The notes beneath the pieces are model-generated. The model did not search any database, was not told the DNA's origin, and saw nothing but the letters and a program-made list of their open reading frames with translations. From positions 1 through 64,000 of the forward strand of contig NZ_LDPO01000008.1 in the NCBI RefSeq assembly GCF_001021505.1: 64,000 nucleotides of DNA. Reading direction: 5' to 3'. Positions 1-8,622 of the stretch are shown one piece after another; positions within the stretch are counted from its first letter, which is position 1; each line of letters starts with the position of its first letter. The DNA comes from Mycolicibacter heraklionensis. Its GTDB lineage: Bacteria; Actinomycetota; Actinomycetes; Mycobacteriales; Mycobacteriaceae. Made by a program: the position numbers and the translations under genes.

Positions 1-199
1 CCGCCCACCCGCCCAGATCGAGGCGCTGCGGCCGACCGAGCAATCCGAGCACGCCACCCAGCACGAAAACCACCGCGGCAACGGTGTTCGCGGCCCAGGC
101 GGTACCGCCCAGACGGCGCTGGGCGGTCTCGCCGCCCAGCCCTGCACCCCAGCTGATCCCCGCGGCCGCCATCAGCAACGCCAGTCCGACCGCGATCAC
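1..199 (-). CDS. NuoL/HyfB-type membrane subunit, N-terminal fragment (cut by window edge)
   Basis: The minus strand from a GTG at 199 reads as a hydrophobic protein beginning VIAVGLALLMAAAGISWG, followed by a short charged loop (ETAQRRLGG) and a second membrane helix (AANTVAAVVFVLGGVLGLLG), and is still open at base 1. The GTG overlaps the stop of the preceding subunit gene in a GTGA, so translation is probably coupled. Position at the end of a hydrogenase-like operon and the membrane character suggest the large antiporter-like subunit (HyfB/Rv0083 type). Only about 66 codons are visible, so the family assignment rests mainly on context. Confidence 0.6.
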   Translation of the reverse strand, partial: MIAVGLALLMAAAGISWGAGLGGETAQRRLGGTAWAANTVAAVVFVLGGVLGLLGRPQRLDLGGWA

Positions 200-993
200 C
201 GGGCACGCTCACTTCCCGACAGCGGTACTCGGCCCAGCGCCAACAGAATGCCGTGCAGCACGCTGAACGGAGTGGCCGGCGCACCCGGCACCCACACGTC
301 GACCGGCACCAGGTCGGCGACACCGGTCCCGCCGGTGTAGCCGCGCCCGATGAGTCCCCCGCTGATCGCGTCGCCGCCGACCGCCACCACCACCGTGGGC
401 GCCGGCATCGCATCCAGCGTTCGGCACAGCGGCTCCACCATGCCGGTGGCCCCGATCCCGGTGACCAGCAAGACATCCGCGCTGCGCGGGCTGGCGGTGA
501 AGAAGATGCCCAACCGGTGCAGGTCATAGACCGGGTTGGTCAATGCCTGGATCTCCCATTCGTCACTGCCGTCGGATCCAGTGTCGATATGACGCAGATG
601 CACGGACCGGCGCAGTCGGCGCACCCGCCGGGCCAGCGCCGCACGCAGCTCGGCCAGGGCTTCGTCGCTCTCCTCGACGTCGCCGACGACCAGCGCGGAA
701 CGACTCAGGGTGGCCGTGGCCGAACCTGTTTCCCAGGAAAAGAATTCCGGCGCGACCGTGGCGCAACGTCCACACAGGATGCAACGGCCGCGGTCCAGGC
801 GCAGTGCGGGCCGAACCGAGATCGCCGCGGTCGGGCAGGCGGCCGCAGCGGCCTCGACGTCGGCCGGCGCTGCGGCTTCGATGCGATCGGACACCCGTAG
901 TGTCGCGGGGAATTCGTCGAAGTAGTCGTCGGCGTGCCGGGGCCAGCGGGTGGTGAGCACCCCCTCGCGCAGTCCACGAAATACCCACGGCAT
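196..993 (-). CDS. Ferredoxin-NuoB/HycG-like fusion subunit with lost cluster ligands
   Basis: This 265-residue protein joins an N-terminal ferredoxin-like part (C53-P, then C71, C74, C77) to a C-terminal domain matching the NuoB/HycG small subunit (LLVTGIGATGMVEPLCRTLD, PVDVWVPG, VLHGILLAL). In redox-active relatives four Cys hold the proximal 4Fe-4S cluster. Here the CxxC is S140/S143, the GDCA Cys is D208 and the PGCP Cys is A238. The first ferredoxin cluster also lacks its fourth Cys (APEFF instead of xCPxxF). It follows hycE with no gap and overlaps the next gene by GTGA. The role is presumably structural within the membrane complex. It corresponds in position to Rv0082 of M. tuberculosis, from memory. 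Confidence 0.85.
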   Translation of the reverse strand: MPWVFRGLREGVLTTRWPRHADDYFDEFPATLRVSDRIEAAAPADVEAAAAACPTAAISVRPALRLDRGRCILCGRCATVAPEFFSWETGSATATLSRSALVVGDVEESDEALAELRAALARRVRRLRRSVHLRHIDTGSDGSDEWEIQALTNPVYDLHRLGIFFTASPRSADVLLVTGIGATGMVEPLCRTLDAMPAPTVVVAVGGDAISGGLIGRGYTGGTGVADLVPVDVWVPGAPATPFSVLHGILLALGRVPLSGSERAR

Positions 994-2505
994 CTACATC
1001 GCCACCCCGGCGTAGCACAGTCCGAAACTTGCTTCGATGAAGGGAAAGTCGGTGAACACGTCGCCGCCGAACACATCGTGGAACAGCAGCATGTTGTGCA
1101 GAGATGCGGTTCGGGCGAAGCACCGCCCGATCACACCGTCCCGCACCTCGAGCCCGTAGAGCACCTCCCCCTGCGGCGCCTCCGCCCAACCCAGGGCGAA
1201 ACCGTCGGGCACCGCTGTCGGGACCGTGGCAATCGGCTCGGCCGCGGCCTCCAGCCGATCGCAGGCGCGCCGAATCAAGCCGGCGGCGGCATCGATTTCG
1301 GCCCACCGCACCCGCAGCCGAGCCAGCACGTCGCCGTGATGCTCGACCTGCGCAACCACCGGCAGCTCGGTGTAGCCGTCATAGCTGCGTCGTCGTGCGT
1401 CGTCGTCGCAGCCTGACCCGCGACCCACCGGCCCCACCGCACCGTGGGAAGCGGCCAGCGCGGGATCCAGCCGCCCGGTGCCGCGGAGCCGATCGAGAAA
1501 CGACGCGTCGACCATCAACGCATCACGATCGCCACGCATTCGGTGCAGGATCTCCGCCAGCCGGTCCGATACCGTCATCGGGGCCAGTCTCGGCTCGGCC
1601 GCGATCCCCCCGACGCTGATCACCGAACGCCCGAACCTGTTGCCGCACAGCGCGGAGACCAGCCGCATCACGCGTTCCTTGTGCCAACCGAATCGAGCCA
1701 GCGGTACGGCCAGGCCCGCGGCGTCGCACAGCCGCACCACGATGTCGAGGTGGTTGGCGATACGTTCCAGTTCGGCGTGGATCAGCCGGACCAGCTGGGC
1801 CCGCCGTGGAACGCTGACTTCGGCCAGTGCCTCGGCGGCGTGCGCGAACGCCAGCGCGTGGGCAACCGACGCGATCCCCTCCACCCGTTCTGCGACCAGG
1901 ACCCCGTCTTGGACCGGCAACGTCTCGAACCGCTTCGCAATGCCGCGATGCTTGTAGTGCGGGCGGATGTTGAGATGCGGGATATCTTCGCCGGGCGTCT
2001 CGATGAGGAACTCGATCGACTCGAAGACCCCCGAACGGACCGGGCCCAACGGCAACGTGAACACGCCGCCGCCGCCCACGTCGACCGGTCCGTGTTGTTC
2101 GGTGGCGCTGGAGTGAATGTGGCGATCCAGCACGGTGAGGTCGACGTGCCCCGGCCGTGGAGTCGGCTGGCCGGGTTCGCGGGCCAACAGCAGCGGGTCC
2201 AATCGCGGATGCCCGATCGGAACCACACCGGACAGGTCGTGCAGGGCCCGCTCATACCAGAATGCGGCCGGCACCTCGGGTGTCAGTGACCGGTACGACA
2301 ACGCACCGGGCCCGGACTCCAACCGCGTCCGCAGGCAGCCGACCACCGGCCCCCCGACCACCAGGGCGTGCAGCAGCACGGTGTCGCCGCTATGACTGGC
2401 GTACACCCCGGCGAACCGGTCACCGGAGCCGACCCGGGCGCTGACCTCCGCGTTCCAGCGATCCAGTGGCAGATCGATGACCGTGGTCGTCGCCGCGGCG
2501 GTCAC
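994..2505 (-). CDS. hycE: HycE/NuoD-like large subunit without NiFe ligands
   Basis: 503 residues. The N-terminal part resembles the NuoC/HycE-N domain and the rest the 49-kDa/NiFe large subunit (HLNIRPHYKHRGIAKRFE, ELERIANHLD). Group-4 hydrogenases carry RxCGxC and DPCxxC to bind NiFe. Here the first motif is RVEGIAS (E209, A212) and the C-terminus is FGLCYAG with a single Cys (C497) and Gly at the second position (G500). It therefore cannot bind a normal NiFe centre. It looks like an energy-converting-hydrogenase-related (Ehr) subunit, as for Rv0087 of M. tuberculosis. The ATG overlaps the hycQ stop by four bases, so the two are translationally coupled. Confidence 0.9.
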   Translation of the reverse strand: MTAAATTTVIDLPLDRWNAEVSARVGSGDRFAGVYASHSGDTVLLHALVVGGPVVGCLRTRLESGPGALSYRSLTPEVPAAFWYERALHDLSGVVPIGHPRLDPLLLAREPGQPTPRPGHVDLTVLDRHIHSSATEQHGPVDVGGGGVFTLPLGPVRSGVFESIEFLIETPGEDIPHLNIRPHYKHRGIAKRFETLPVQDGVLVAERVEGIASVAHALAFAHAAEALAEVSVPRRAQLVRLIHAELERIANHLDIVVRLCDAAGLAVPLARFGWHKERVMRLVSALCGNRFGRSVISVGGIAAEPRLAPMTVSDRLAEILHRMRGDRDALMVDASFLDRLRGTGRLDPALAASHGAVGPVGRGSGCDDDARRRSYDGYTELPVVAQVEHHGDVLARLRVRWAEIDAAAGLIRRACDRLEAAAEPIATVPTAVPDGFALGWAEAPQGEVLYGLEVRDGVIGRCFARTASLHNMLLFHDVFGGDVFTDFPFIEASFGLCYAGVAM

Positions 2506-4001
2506 CGGGCACCCGCCAGAAGTTGGTCGGCCCCATGGTTCAACAGCTCGACCAGGTCCGACGGCGGCGCCACACCCAGCACCAGCAGCGCCAGCACCCC
2601 CGCCACCACGGGTATCACCATCCAGCCGCTGGGCTCGCCACGCTCCGGTGGCGTCATTTCACCGATATTGGGGCGGAACAGGATTCGCGTCGTCGACAGC
2701 GCCAGCCCGAGGAATGCCAGGGTGATCAGACAAACCAGCGCGGCAGCGGCGACATACCTGGTATTCGCGAAGCCTCCGTACACGATCTGGAACTCACTGC
2801 GGAACAACCCGAACGGTGGCATACCGGACAGTGCCAGGATGGCGACCAGAAACAACGGGCCCGACCAGGGCAGCACCGCGATGCCATCGGCCATTCGGGT
2901 GAGTTCCTTGGTGCCGAACTTGCGCACCAGCACACCGGCACCCATGAAGGCATTGCCCTTGGCAGCGGCGTGGGCCAACACGTGTAACAGCGCCCCGGAC
3001 AAGGCGATCGGCGCACCGAAGCCGACACCGATCGCCAGAATGCCCATGTGCTCCACACTCGAATAGGCCAGCAGTCGTTTGATATCGCGCTGTTCGAGCA
3101 GGTACAGGGCGGCCAGGAGCAACGACAGCACCCCGAAGACCAGCAGTACCGTCTGCGGGAATCGCGGCCCAAGCGCGGCAATGCCGATCTGGTAGTAGCG
3201 CAGGATCGCGTAGAAACTCACGGCCAGTAGCGATCCCGACAGCAGTGCGGACACCGGGGTCGGGGCTTCGGCATGCGCGTCGGGAAGCCAGGTGTGTACC
3301 GGGAACAGGCCGACCTTGGTCCCGAAGCCCACGACCGCCAGCACGAAGGCCAGCCGGACCGGTGTCGGCGGCAGCTGACCGGCGGCGTCGATCAACGGGT
3401 CGAAGGCAAGGTCGTAGTACTGGCCCACCACCTGGGCACCCGCGTAATACATGAAAATGGTGGCCAGCAACGCGATCCCCAACCCGGATGACGCGATCAG
3501 CACGTACTTCCATGCCGCCTCGGTGGCACCCTCGGTGTTGTCCAGGGCGACCAGCAGCGCGGAGACCACCGTGGTGATCTCGATCGCGATCCACAACAGA
3601 GCTAACCCGTTGACCAGCGGTGCACAGATCATCGACCAGGCGAATGCATTGAGCGCCAGATAGAACCGGGCGCTGTGACGGGCGAACATCAGCTGTTCCT
3701 GCCGACCTTCGGCGCGGGCGGCGCGCTCCTCGTCGGCAAGGTAGCCAATGGAATAGATCCCCACCGCGGCGTACAGGAAGCAGGTTGCCAGCAGGAAGAT
3801 CACCGACAGCGCGTCGGCGCGCAGATAGCGCAGCGCGGTCACCGTGTGGTCTGCGGCGGCCGGTACCAGTGCCGCGGCCAGTGCGAAGGTGAGCACGCCG
3901 GTCAGGGCGGTGACCGCCGCGGCGACGTGGTGCGTGGCGCGCGAACACACCAGCGTGGCGATCAGCGGCAGGAGGACCAGCAGCACCATCAGCATCGGCA
4001 T
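2502..4001 (-). CDS. hycQ: HyfF/NuoL-M-like antiporter subunit
   Basis: 499 residues, almost entirely membrane helices, with the proton-antiporter family core (GTKVGLFPVHTWLPDAHAEA, then PTPVSALLSG, and YSSVEHMGI). These hold the conserved Lys, His and Glu of the half-channels in complex I and Mrp antiporters. The ATG at 4001 follows the hycP stop by four bases and has a GGGGGTGAG ribosome site within the hycP end. It is likely the ion-pumping subunit of the complex in the cytoplasmic membrane. It matches Rv0086 in gene order. The membrane arm keeps its channel-type residues although the peripheral arm has lost its redox ligands. Confidence 0.9.
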   Translation of the reverse strand: MPMLMVLLVLLPLIATLVCSRATHHVAAAVTALTGVLTFALAAALVPAAADHTVTALRYLRADALSVIFLLATCFLYAAVGIYSIGYLADEERAARAEGRQEQLMFARHSARFYLALNAFAWSMICAPLVNGLALLWIAIEITTVVSALLVALDNTEGATEAAWKYVLIASSGLGIALLATIFMYYAGAQVVGQYYDLAFDPLIDAAGQLPPTPVRLAFVLAVVGFGTKVGLFPVHTWLPDAHAEAPTPVSALLSGSLLAVSFYAILRYYQIGIAALGPRFPQTVLLVFGVLSLLLAALYLLEQRDIKRLLAYSSVEHMGILAIGVGFGAPIALSGALLHVLAHAAAKGNAFMGAGVLVRKFGTKELTRMADGIAVLPWSGPLFLVAILALSGMPPFGLFRSEFQIVYGGFANTRYVAAAALVCLITLAFLGLALSTTRILFRPNIGEMTPPERGEPSGWMVIPVVAGVLALLVLGVAPPSDLVELLNHGADQLLAGAR

Positions 4002-4005
4002 CGGC

Positions 4006-4686
4006 TCACCCCCGAAGCCGATCGAGCGTGATGGTCGACAGTGAGCGGGTGCGCCGGTGGTGGGTGCGCATCAGCACTCCGAACACCACGACGGCGACCA
4101 GCAGGTCAAACAGGAACGCGACCTCCAGGATGAGCGGCATCCCGGCTGCCACCACCAAGCTGGCCACCGACACCCCGTTTTCCAGGGAGAAGAATCCGAT
4201 GGCCTGGCTGACGACGTCACGCCGCACGATCATCAGGATGAATGCGACCAGCACCACGGCTACCGACAGGCTCAGCGCCGCGGAGGGCAGGACGTCGGAA
4301 TGAATACCGAGCACGCCGACGGCAAAGAAGCCGAACGCCGACACGGCGATCGAGATCAGCACCTCGTTGGCCACCCCGAGAGCACCGCTGCCCGCGATTT
4401 CCTCGCTGGCTTCGCGCAGCAGCCGCAACACCACCAGCGGCACCACAATCACTTTGAGTAACAGCGAAAGAACCGCCAACACGTACAGTTCGGGAACATG
4501 GTGGCCGAAGGCCACCACTGCCGCCAGTGCGCTGACGGCCAGCGACTGCCCGGCGTACAGGCGCACTTGTGCGCGTAACAGCGCCGCCCGCAGCATCCCG
4601 AACTCCAGCAGCAGCACGATCAGCGCCACCGTATTCGCGACGCTGTCGAAGACGCTGGGAACTATGGGGTTTGGCTGAAATCCCAT
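4006..4686 (-). CDS. hycP: HyfE/HycP-like membrane subunit (NuoK-like)
   Basis: 226 residues from the ATG at 4686, which overlaps the hycD stop as TGATG. The frame is open further upstream, but that part lies inside hycD and does not look like a membrane protein. About seven hydrophobic helices are separated by short charged loops, with ISLEN-like FSLENGVSVASLVVAAGMP typical of HyfE/NuoK-type subunits. It sits between hycD and hycQ as in M. tuberculosis Rv0084 to Rv0086. It is presumably part of the ion-translocating membrane arm. Confidence 0.85.
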   Translation of the reverse strand: MGFQPNPIVPSVFDSVANTVALIVLLLEFGMLRAALLRAQVRLYAGQSLAVSALAAVVAFGHHVPELYVLAVLSLLLKVIVVPLVVLRLLREASEEIAGSGALGVANEVLISIAVSAFGFFAVGVLGIHSDVLPSAALSLSVAVVLVAFILMIVRRDVVSQAIGFFSLENGVSVASLVVAAGMPLILEVAFLFDLLVAVVVFGVLMRTHHRRTRSLSTITLDRLRG

Positions 4687-5645
4687 CAGCCGCCCCCGAG
4701 ATAGAGCGAGAACACCGCCAACACGATCAGCAGCAATGCGGCCGAGACGAATTCGGTGATCTTGAACAGCCGTAGCTTGGCGTAGCTGTTGTCCAGGACG
4801 GCGACCACACATCCGAGCACGGCGACCTTACCCAGCACAGCCGGAATCGCGGCCAGAACCGCGATCGCCGAGGTGTCGGACGCCAGGCCCCACGGTGCGA
4901 CGAAGGCATTGATCAAGATGACGTACAGCACCAACTGCTTGGCGGCTGAACCCCAATGCAACAAGGCCAGGTCGGGACCGGAGTACTCAAATGCCCGACC
5001 GGTCTCGATCATTCCGAATTCGATGGTGCCGGTATGGGTTTCGACTGGGATACGGGCGGTGTCGTAGATGATCACCATGAACAGCGCCGCCGAGGCCAAC
5101 AGATGAGCCGGCCGGACAATCTGGTCGGGACCGCTGCGGACTGTCGCGCCGATGGCGTATGGCAGGTCGGTGGAGGTGATCAACGCCACCGTGAAGAACA
5201 CCAGCAGCATGACGGGTTCGGTGATCGCCGCGAACGTCTTGGCTCGGCTGGATGCCAGCTGGGCGTAACTGTCGCCGGTCTCGGCTGCGGCGGCTGCCAC
5301 CAGAAAGCTGGCGAACGCGAGAATCAGTCCGCCACCGAGGATGTCGCCCATATATCCCAGCGGCAACGGATAGCTGGTGAGTACCGGAATCAACATCGGA
5401 ACGGTGAGATAGCACGCAAGAGCGATGACCGGTGCCAGCCGGAAAATCGGCCCGGCGCCGGTAGGGGCCAGCGTTTCCTTGCCGAACAGCTTGAACAGAT
5501 CGAAGTAGGGCTGCGCGATACGCGGACCGCGGCGTCCTTGAAGCCGGGCTTCGAACCACGCGATGAAACCGCTCAGCCCGGGCGCTCCCCCAGCCACGGT
5601 GAGCACTTGCAGTCCCTGGATGACGGGCAACGGCAGGCCCGTCAT
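4686..5645 (-). CDS. hycD: HycD/NuoH-like membrane anchor subunit
   Basis: First gene of the hydrogenase-like operon. The NuoH/HycD signature GRRGPRIAQPYFDLFKLFGKE is intact and is followed by multiple helices and the loop DTARIPVETHTG. The start is placed at ATG 5645 (319 residues) because the first helix begins right after it, as in relatives. An in-frame ATG at 5711 would add 22 hydrophilic residues and is the alternative. NuoH-type subunits couple the peripheral arm to the ion channels. No regulator gene of the Rv0081 type lies directly upstream. A metallophosphoesterase gene does. Confidence 0.85.
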   Translation of the reverse strand: MTGLPLPVIQGLQVLTVAGGAPGLSGFIAWFEARLQGRRGPRIAQPYFDLFKLFGKETLAPTGAGPIFRLAPVIALACYLTVPMLIPVLTSYPLPLGYMGDILGGGLILAFASFLVAAAAAETGDSYAQLASSRAKTFAAITEPVMLLVFFTVALITSTDLPYAIGATVRSGPDQIVRPAHLLASAALFMVIIYDTARIPVETHTGTIEFGMIETGRAFEYSGPDLALLHWGSAAKQLVLYVILINAFVAPWGLASDTSAIAVLAAIPAVLGKVAVLGCVVAVLDNSYAKLRLFKITEFVSAALLLIVLAVFSLYLGGG

Positions 5646-5794
5646 CTGCGGACCTGAGCGGGCCGGAAAAGGACACACGCCACCTGCGACTCCCTCGTTC
5701 GCAGGGGCCATCAGCCGTGTGGCGGTTCGGAAGTCAAAGCTTCCGGGCGGGACCCATCGCCGAGCTCAAGTTAACCAATCACGGTTCTGTTTGG

Positions 5795-6628
5795 TCAAGC
5801 AGAACATGCGCCCGGTGTCGACGGTGTGCAGCTGAGTCGGTGATATCCCAGCATCGTCAGGTTGACCACCACCATGTTGTTGTCAATAGGTTCGGCGTTC
5901 TTGCCCAGACCGTCGATCACGGTCCGGTACCGGCCACCGTCGAGCAGCGCTTGGTAGCGGTGATGAAAGTGACCGTGCCACAGCCGCGCTGGCTGGACTG
6001 CGTCGACGATGGCGCGCAACAGCGCCCGGTGCTCCTCGGACCGTTCCAACTCAGCGGCGGGGAAACCGAGCCGGTCCCGCGCCGCACCTGGGACGGTGAT
6101 CCCGGCGGGGCAGTCGTGGCAGAACATGGCGTCGGCGTGGCCCTGCGCCACGATCGCGCACGCCTGCTGGGTCGTGATGGACTCCTGCGCCCACCATGAT
6201 CTGCCGGGGATCCGAAGGCAGCGGTCGATGGAGTAGGCGCCGCCGACCGCCAGGCACCGAGTCGTTCCCCAGTGCCATCGGAATCCGCGCGGCAGGTGTA
6301 CCACCCGCGCGCGCAGGTGACGCAGGCCGTCGTCGGCGACTGGCCAGCTGTACAACCGCTCGAAATTCTCGTGGTTGCCGTCTACGAACCCCAACACCAT
6401 GTCGTGTAGGAGTAGCTCCTCATCGAGTGCGTCGAGATACTCGTCGGTGCAGTTGTAGCCGAAGTCACCGAGCTGAATCAGCACATCGGCGTCCCGCTGG
6501 GCGGCATGTTCGATAGCCGCCACCGCGTAATGGATGTCGGCGTGCCAGTCCCCCGCGATCGCGATCCGGTCCGGCGGATCCAGGAAGCTGGGCGTGACGG
6601 GAGGGGTGTTCTGGGGCTGGAATTTCAT
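5795..6628 (-). CDS. Calcineurin-like metallophosphoesterase
   Basis: 277 residues from ATG 6628, which has an AGGAG about eight bases upstream. A longer in-frame start at 6745 would add 39 residues of arginine-rich sequence without homology features. The metal-binding motifs of the calcineurin phosphoesterase fold are in order: GDWHAD, GDFGYN, GNHEN, CHD and GHFHHRY. Substrate cannot be told from the sequence, and no signal peptide is seen, so it should act in the cytoplasm. It is transcribed towards the hycD operon with about 150 bases between, so co-transcription is possible. Confidence 0.85.
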   Translation of the reverse strand: MKFQPQNTPPVTPSFLDPPDRIAIAGDWHADIHYAVAAIEHAAQRDADVLIQLGDFGYNCTDEYLDALDEELLLHDMVLGFVDGNHENFERLYSWPVADDGLRHLRARVVHLPRGFRWHWGTTRCLAVGGAYSIDRCLRIPGRSWWAQESITTQQACAIVAQGHADAMFCHDCPAGITVPGAARDRLGFPAAELERSEEHRALLRAIVDAVQPARLWHGHFHHRYQALLDGGRYRTVIDGLGKNAEPIDNNMVVVNLTMLGYHRLSCTPSTPGACSA

Positions 6629-6934
6629 GATGGTCGGCTCCTGGGTCCGGCCCACGATCCGGGCCGCTCGCGCAGACCGAATCGTCGGCTTGGTCAATTC
6701 CCAGGGACCGTTGTCAATCGCTGAACGGCGACTGCGGCGTGGCAAGCCCCTCCGCCTACTTACCCACGACGCTACGTCTGCGCGCCGTGACAGGTCAACA
6801 CTTTGACGGTGGCGATTGGTCGCGCGTATCGCTTAAGCTGGGGACGCGCGATGGATCTCCGCCGGGGCACTTGAGTGCCCAAACCGCCGTTCTGGCTGAT
6901 GGTTCCTGCCCGGACCGGACGCGAGGAGGTCGCG
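6629..6934. other. Divergent intergenic region between two phosphatase genes
   Basis: These 306 bases separate the divergent metallophosphoesterase and histidine phosphatase genes. On the plus strand TTGACG (6803-6808) and TATCGC (6827-6832), 18 bases apart, could be a sigma-A-type promoter for the histidine phosphatase. A short perfect inverted repeat GGGCACTTGAGTGCCC lies at 6865-6880, upstream of the ribosome site GAGGAGG. No gene is seen. Confidence 0.4.
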
Positions 6935-7504
6935 GTGGCCACGACGACACGGGTATATCTGGCACGGCACGGTCGTACCGCATTCAATGCCAACGGACAA
7001 TTGCGCGGACTCAGCGATCCGCCTCTCGATGAAGTCGGGCTGGCCGAAGCTGCCCGGCTGGCCGGCCAGCTCGCCAGCCGGCATCCCTCGATAGTGATCT
7101 CCAGCCCGTTGCAGCGGGCCGTCGCCACGGCGCAGGCCATCGGCGCCGCAGCGGGGATCCCGGTGCAGATCGACCACCGGCTCAACGACCGCGACTATGG
7201 GCCGCAAACCGGCCTGATCCGGGCCGACGTGGAACGCCAGTACGGCAGTGTCGATGCGGCGCCGGGTGTGGAACCTGTTGCGGCCCTGGCCGAGCGGGCT
7301 CGACAAGGCTTCTTCGAGCTGGTGGCCGAACTGGGGCCAGACCCCGTCGTCATGGTGTCCCACGACGCGTTCAACCAAGCCCTGCTCAAGCAGCTCGACC
7401 CGGCGCTGGATCACGTCGAGCAACAGACCGCGTGCTGGAATCAGCTCAGCCTGGTCGACGGCGCCTGGCGGGTGGACGCCTACAACCGCATCACCGACAG
7501 CTGA
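6935..7504 (+). CDS. Histidine phosphatase family protein (phosphoglycerate mutase-like)
   Basis: 189 residues from GTG 6935, chosen because GAGGAGG lies six bases upstream. The first residues VATTTRVYLARHGRT carry the RHG motif. SSPLQRAVATAQAI and the second catalytic His in VMVSHDAFNQ complete the two-histidine active site. The substrate is unknown. Relatives include cobalamin-phosphate phosphatases and phosphoglycerate-mutase-like enzymes. Its stop is two bases from the stop of the convergent transporter gene, leaving no room for a separate terminator. Confidence 0.88.
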   Translation: MATTTRVYLARHGRTAFNANGQLRGLSDPPLDEVGLAEAARLAGQLASRHPSIVISSPLQRAVATAQAIGAAAGIPVQIDHRLNDRDYGPQTGLIRADVERQYGSVDAAPGVEPVAALAERARQGFFELVAELGPDPVVMVSHDAFNQALLKQLDPALDHVEQQTACWNQLSLVDGAWRVDAYNRITDS

Positions 7505-7506
7505 GC

Positions 7507-8622
7507 TCAGGTGACGGGGAACCAAGCCCTGACGATGCGGGCGATCTCGATATAGAGCGGGATTCCGATGGTGACGTTGTAGGAGAACGTCAGGCCCAAC
7601 GACGCCGCCAACGGCAGGGTGGGACTCGCCTCGGGGATCGCCAGCCGCTGGACCGCGGGCACGGCGATGTAGGAGGCCGCGGCGCACAACACGGCGAACA
7701 GAACGTAGGTTCCCGGCTTGAATTCGGTATGGGTGAGGTGCGCGTAACTGTGGGCGACCGTGATGCCGATCGTCGCGAACAGATTCGGGGCAACGAGACC
7801 GAAGATGATGAAGCCGGGCCCAGCCGACTTGAGGTCGACCAGCCGGCGGGAAGCGGTCATGCCCATCTCGAGCAGGAATAGGCAGAGCACGCCTTGGAAC
7901 GCCGCGACAAAGACTACGTCGTTGTCGTGCAAGACCTTCTCGCCCTGCAGTCCACTGATGAGACCGATGACGATGCCCCCGATCAGCAGTACCAGACCCG
8001 GGTTGAGGAAGACTTCTCGGAGGAGCTCTCGTGACATGAAAGGCGCCTTCGTCTCGGTCGCGATGCGGACGCCGGGTTCGGAGACCGGTGGGGTGTAGCC
8101 CGACTCACCCGGCATCAAGCCCGCCGCGTCCATCCCGCGGTAGCGCAGGCGGGAAACCAGGTACAGCGCCACCAGGCAGCCCGGGATCTCCATGACCGCC
8201 AACATGACCGGCATGTACGCGTCGAACGCCATGCCGATACTGGTCAGGACGGCCACGCAGGTCGCGAACGTTCCCGCAGAGTCGGACCCGTAATAGCCGG
8301 CGACGGTTGCCTTGTCGATTCGCCGCATGCTGGTCAGGTAGTTCAGCAAGACGTACGCGAGGGTGCCGATCGCGAAGTTCAAGACGAAGCCCAGGAGCAT
8401 GAATCCGGCAATGTTGCCGATACTGGATGCCTGGATCGCGGCGAGCTCCTCCCCGCCGTGCCAGCCGATGGCCAGCAGCAGATACATCGTCAACCCTTGG
8501 TAGATGACGAGTGGAAACTCGAACTCGATCTTCAGTATCGGAATCAGGAATCCGAGGTAGAAGAACAGCAGCAGCGGTTTGAACAGGTTGTGCGTGAAGT
8601 TCTGCCAGAACTCGTACAGCAT
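7507..8622 (-). CDS. SbtA-like sodium-dependent bicarbonate permease
   Basis: 371 residues with about ten membrane segments. It is typical of the sodium-dependent bicarbonate transport family: an N-terminal FWQNFTHNLFKPLLLFFYLG, a conserved LLLAIGWHGGEEL, a cytoplasmic loop around residues 185-200 and a second repeat starting with LREVFLNPGLVLLIGG. The SD GAAGGAG lies just upstream of the ATG. No SbtB-type PII regulator is adjacent. The start codon directly follows the stop of a 55-codon ORF (TAGATG), so translation of the two is probably coupled. Confidence 0.85.
   Translation of the reverse strand: MLYEFWQNFTHNLFKPLLLFFYLGFLIPILKIEFEFPLVIYQGLTMYLLLAIGWHGGEELAAIQASSIGNIAGFMLLGFVLNFAIGTLAYVLLNYLTSMRRIDKATVAGYYGSDSAGTFATCVAVLTSIGMAFDAYMPVMLAVMEIPGCLVALYLVSRLRYRGMDAAGLMPGESGYTPPVSEPGVRIATETKAPFMSRELLREVFLNPGLVLLIGGIVIGLISGLQGEKVLHDNDVVFVAAFQGVLCLFLLEMGMTASRRLVDLKSAGPGFIIFGLVAPNLFATIGITVAHSYAHLTHTEFKPGTYVLFAVLCAAASYIAVPAVQRLAIPEASPTLPLAASLGLTFSYNVTIGIPLYIEIARIVRAWFPVT

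Noticed and set aside
253-900. Long plus-strand open frame opposite the ferredoxin-NuoB gene
   Set aside because: Arg/Gln/His-rich shadow of the real minus-strand gene with no recognisable motif. Many such frames occur across this high-GC window and were left out.
6865-6880. GGGCACTTGAGTGCCC as a terminator or riboswitch stem
   Set aside because: Only a 7-bp stem with a 2-base loop upstream of the histidine phosphatase gene. No larger fold or U-tract was seen, so it was noted only within the intergenic entry.
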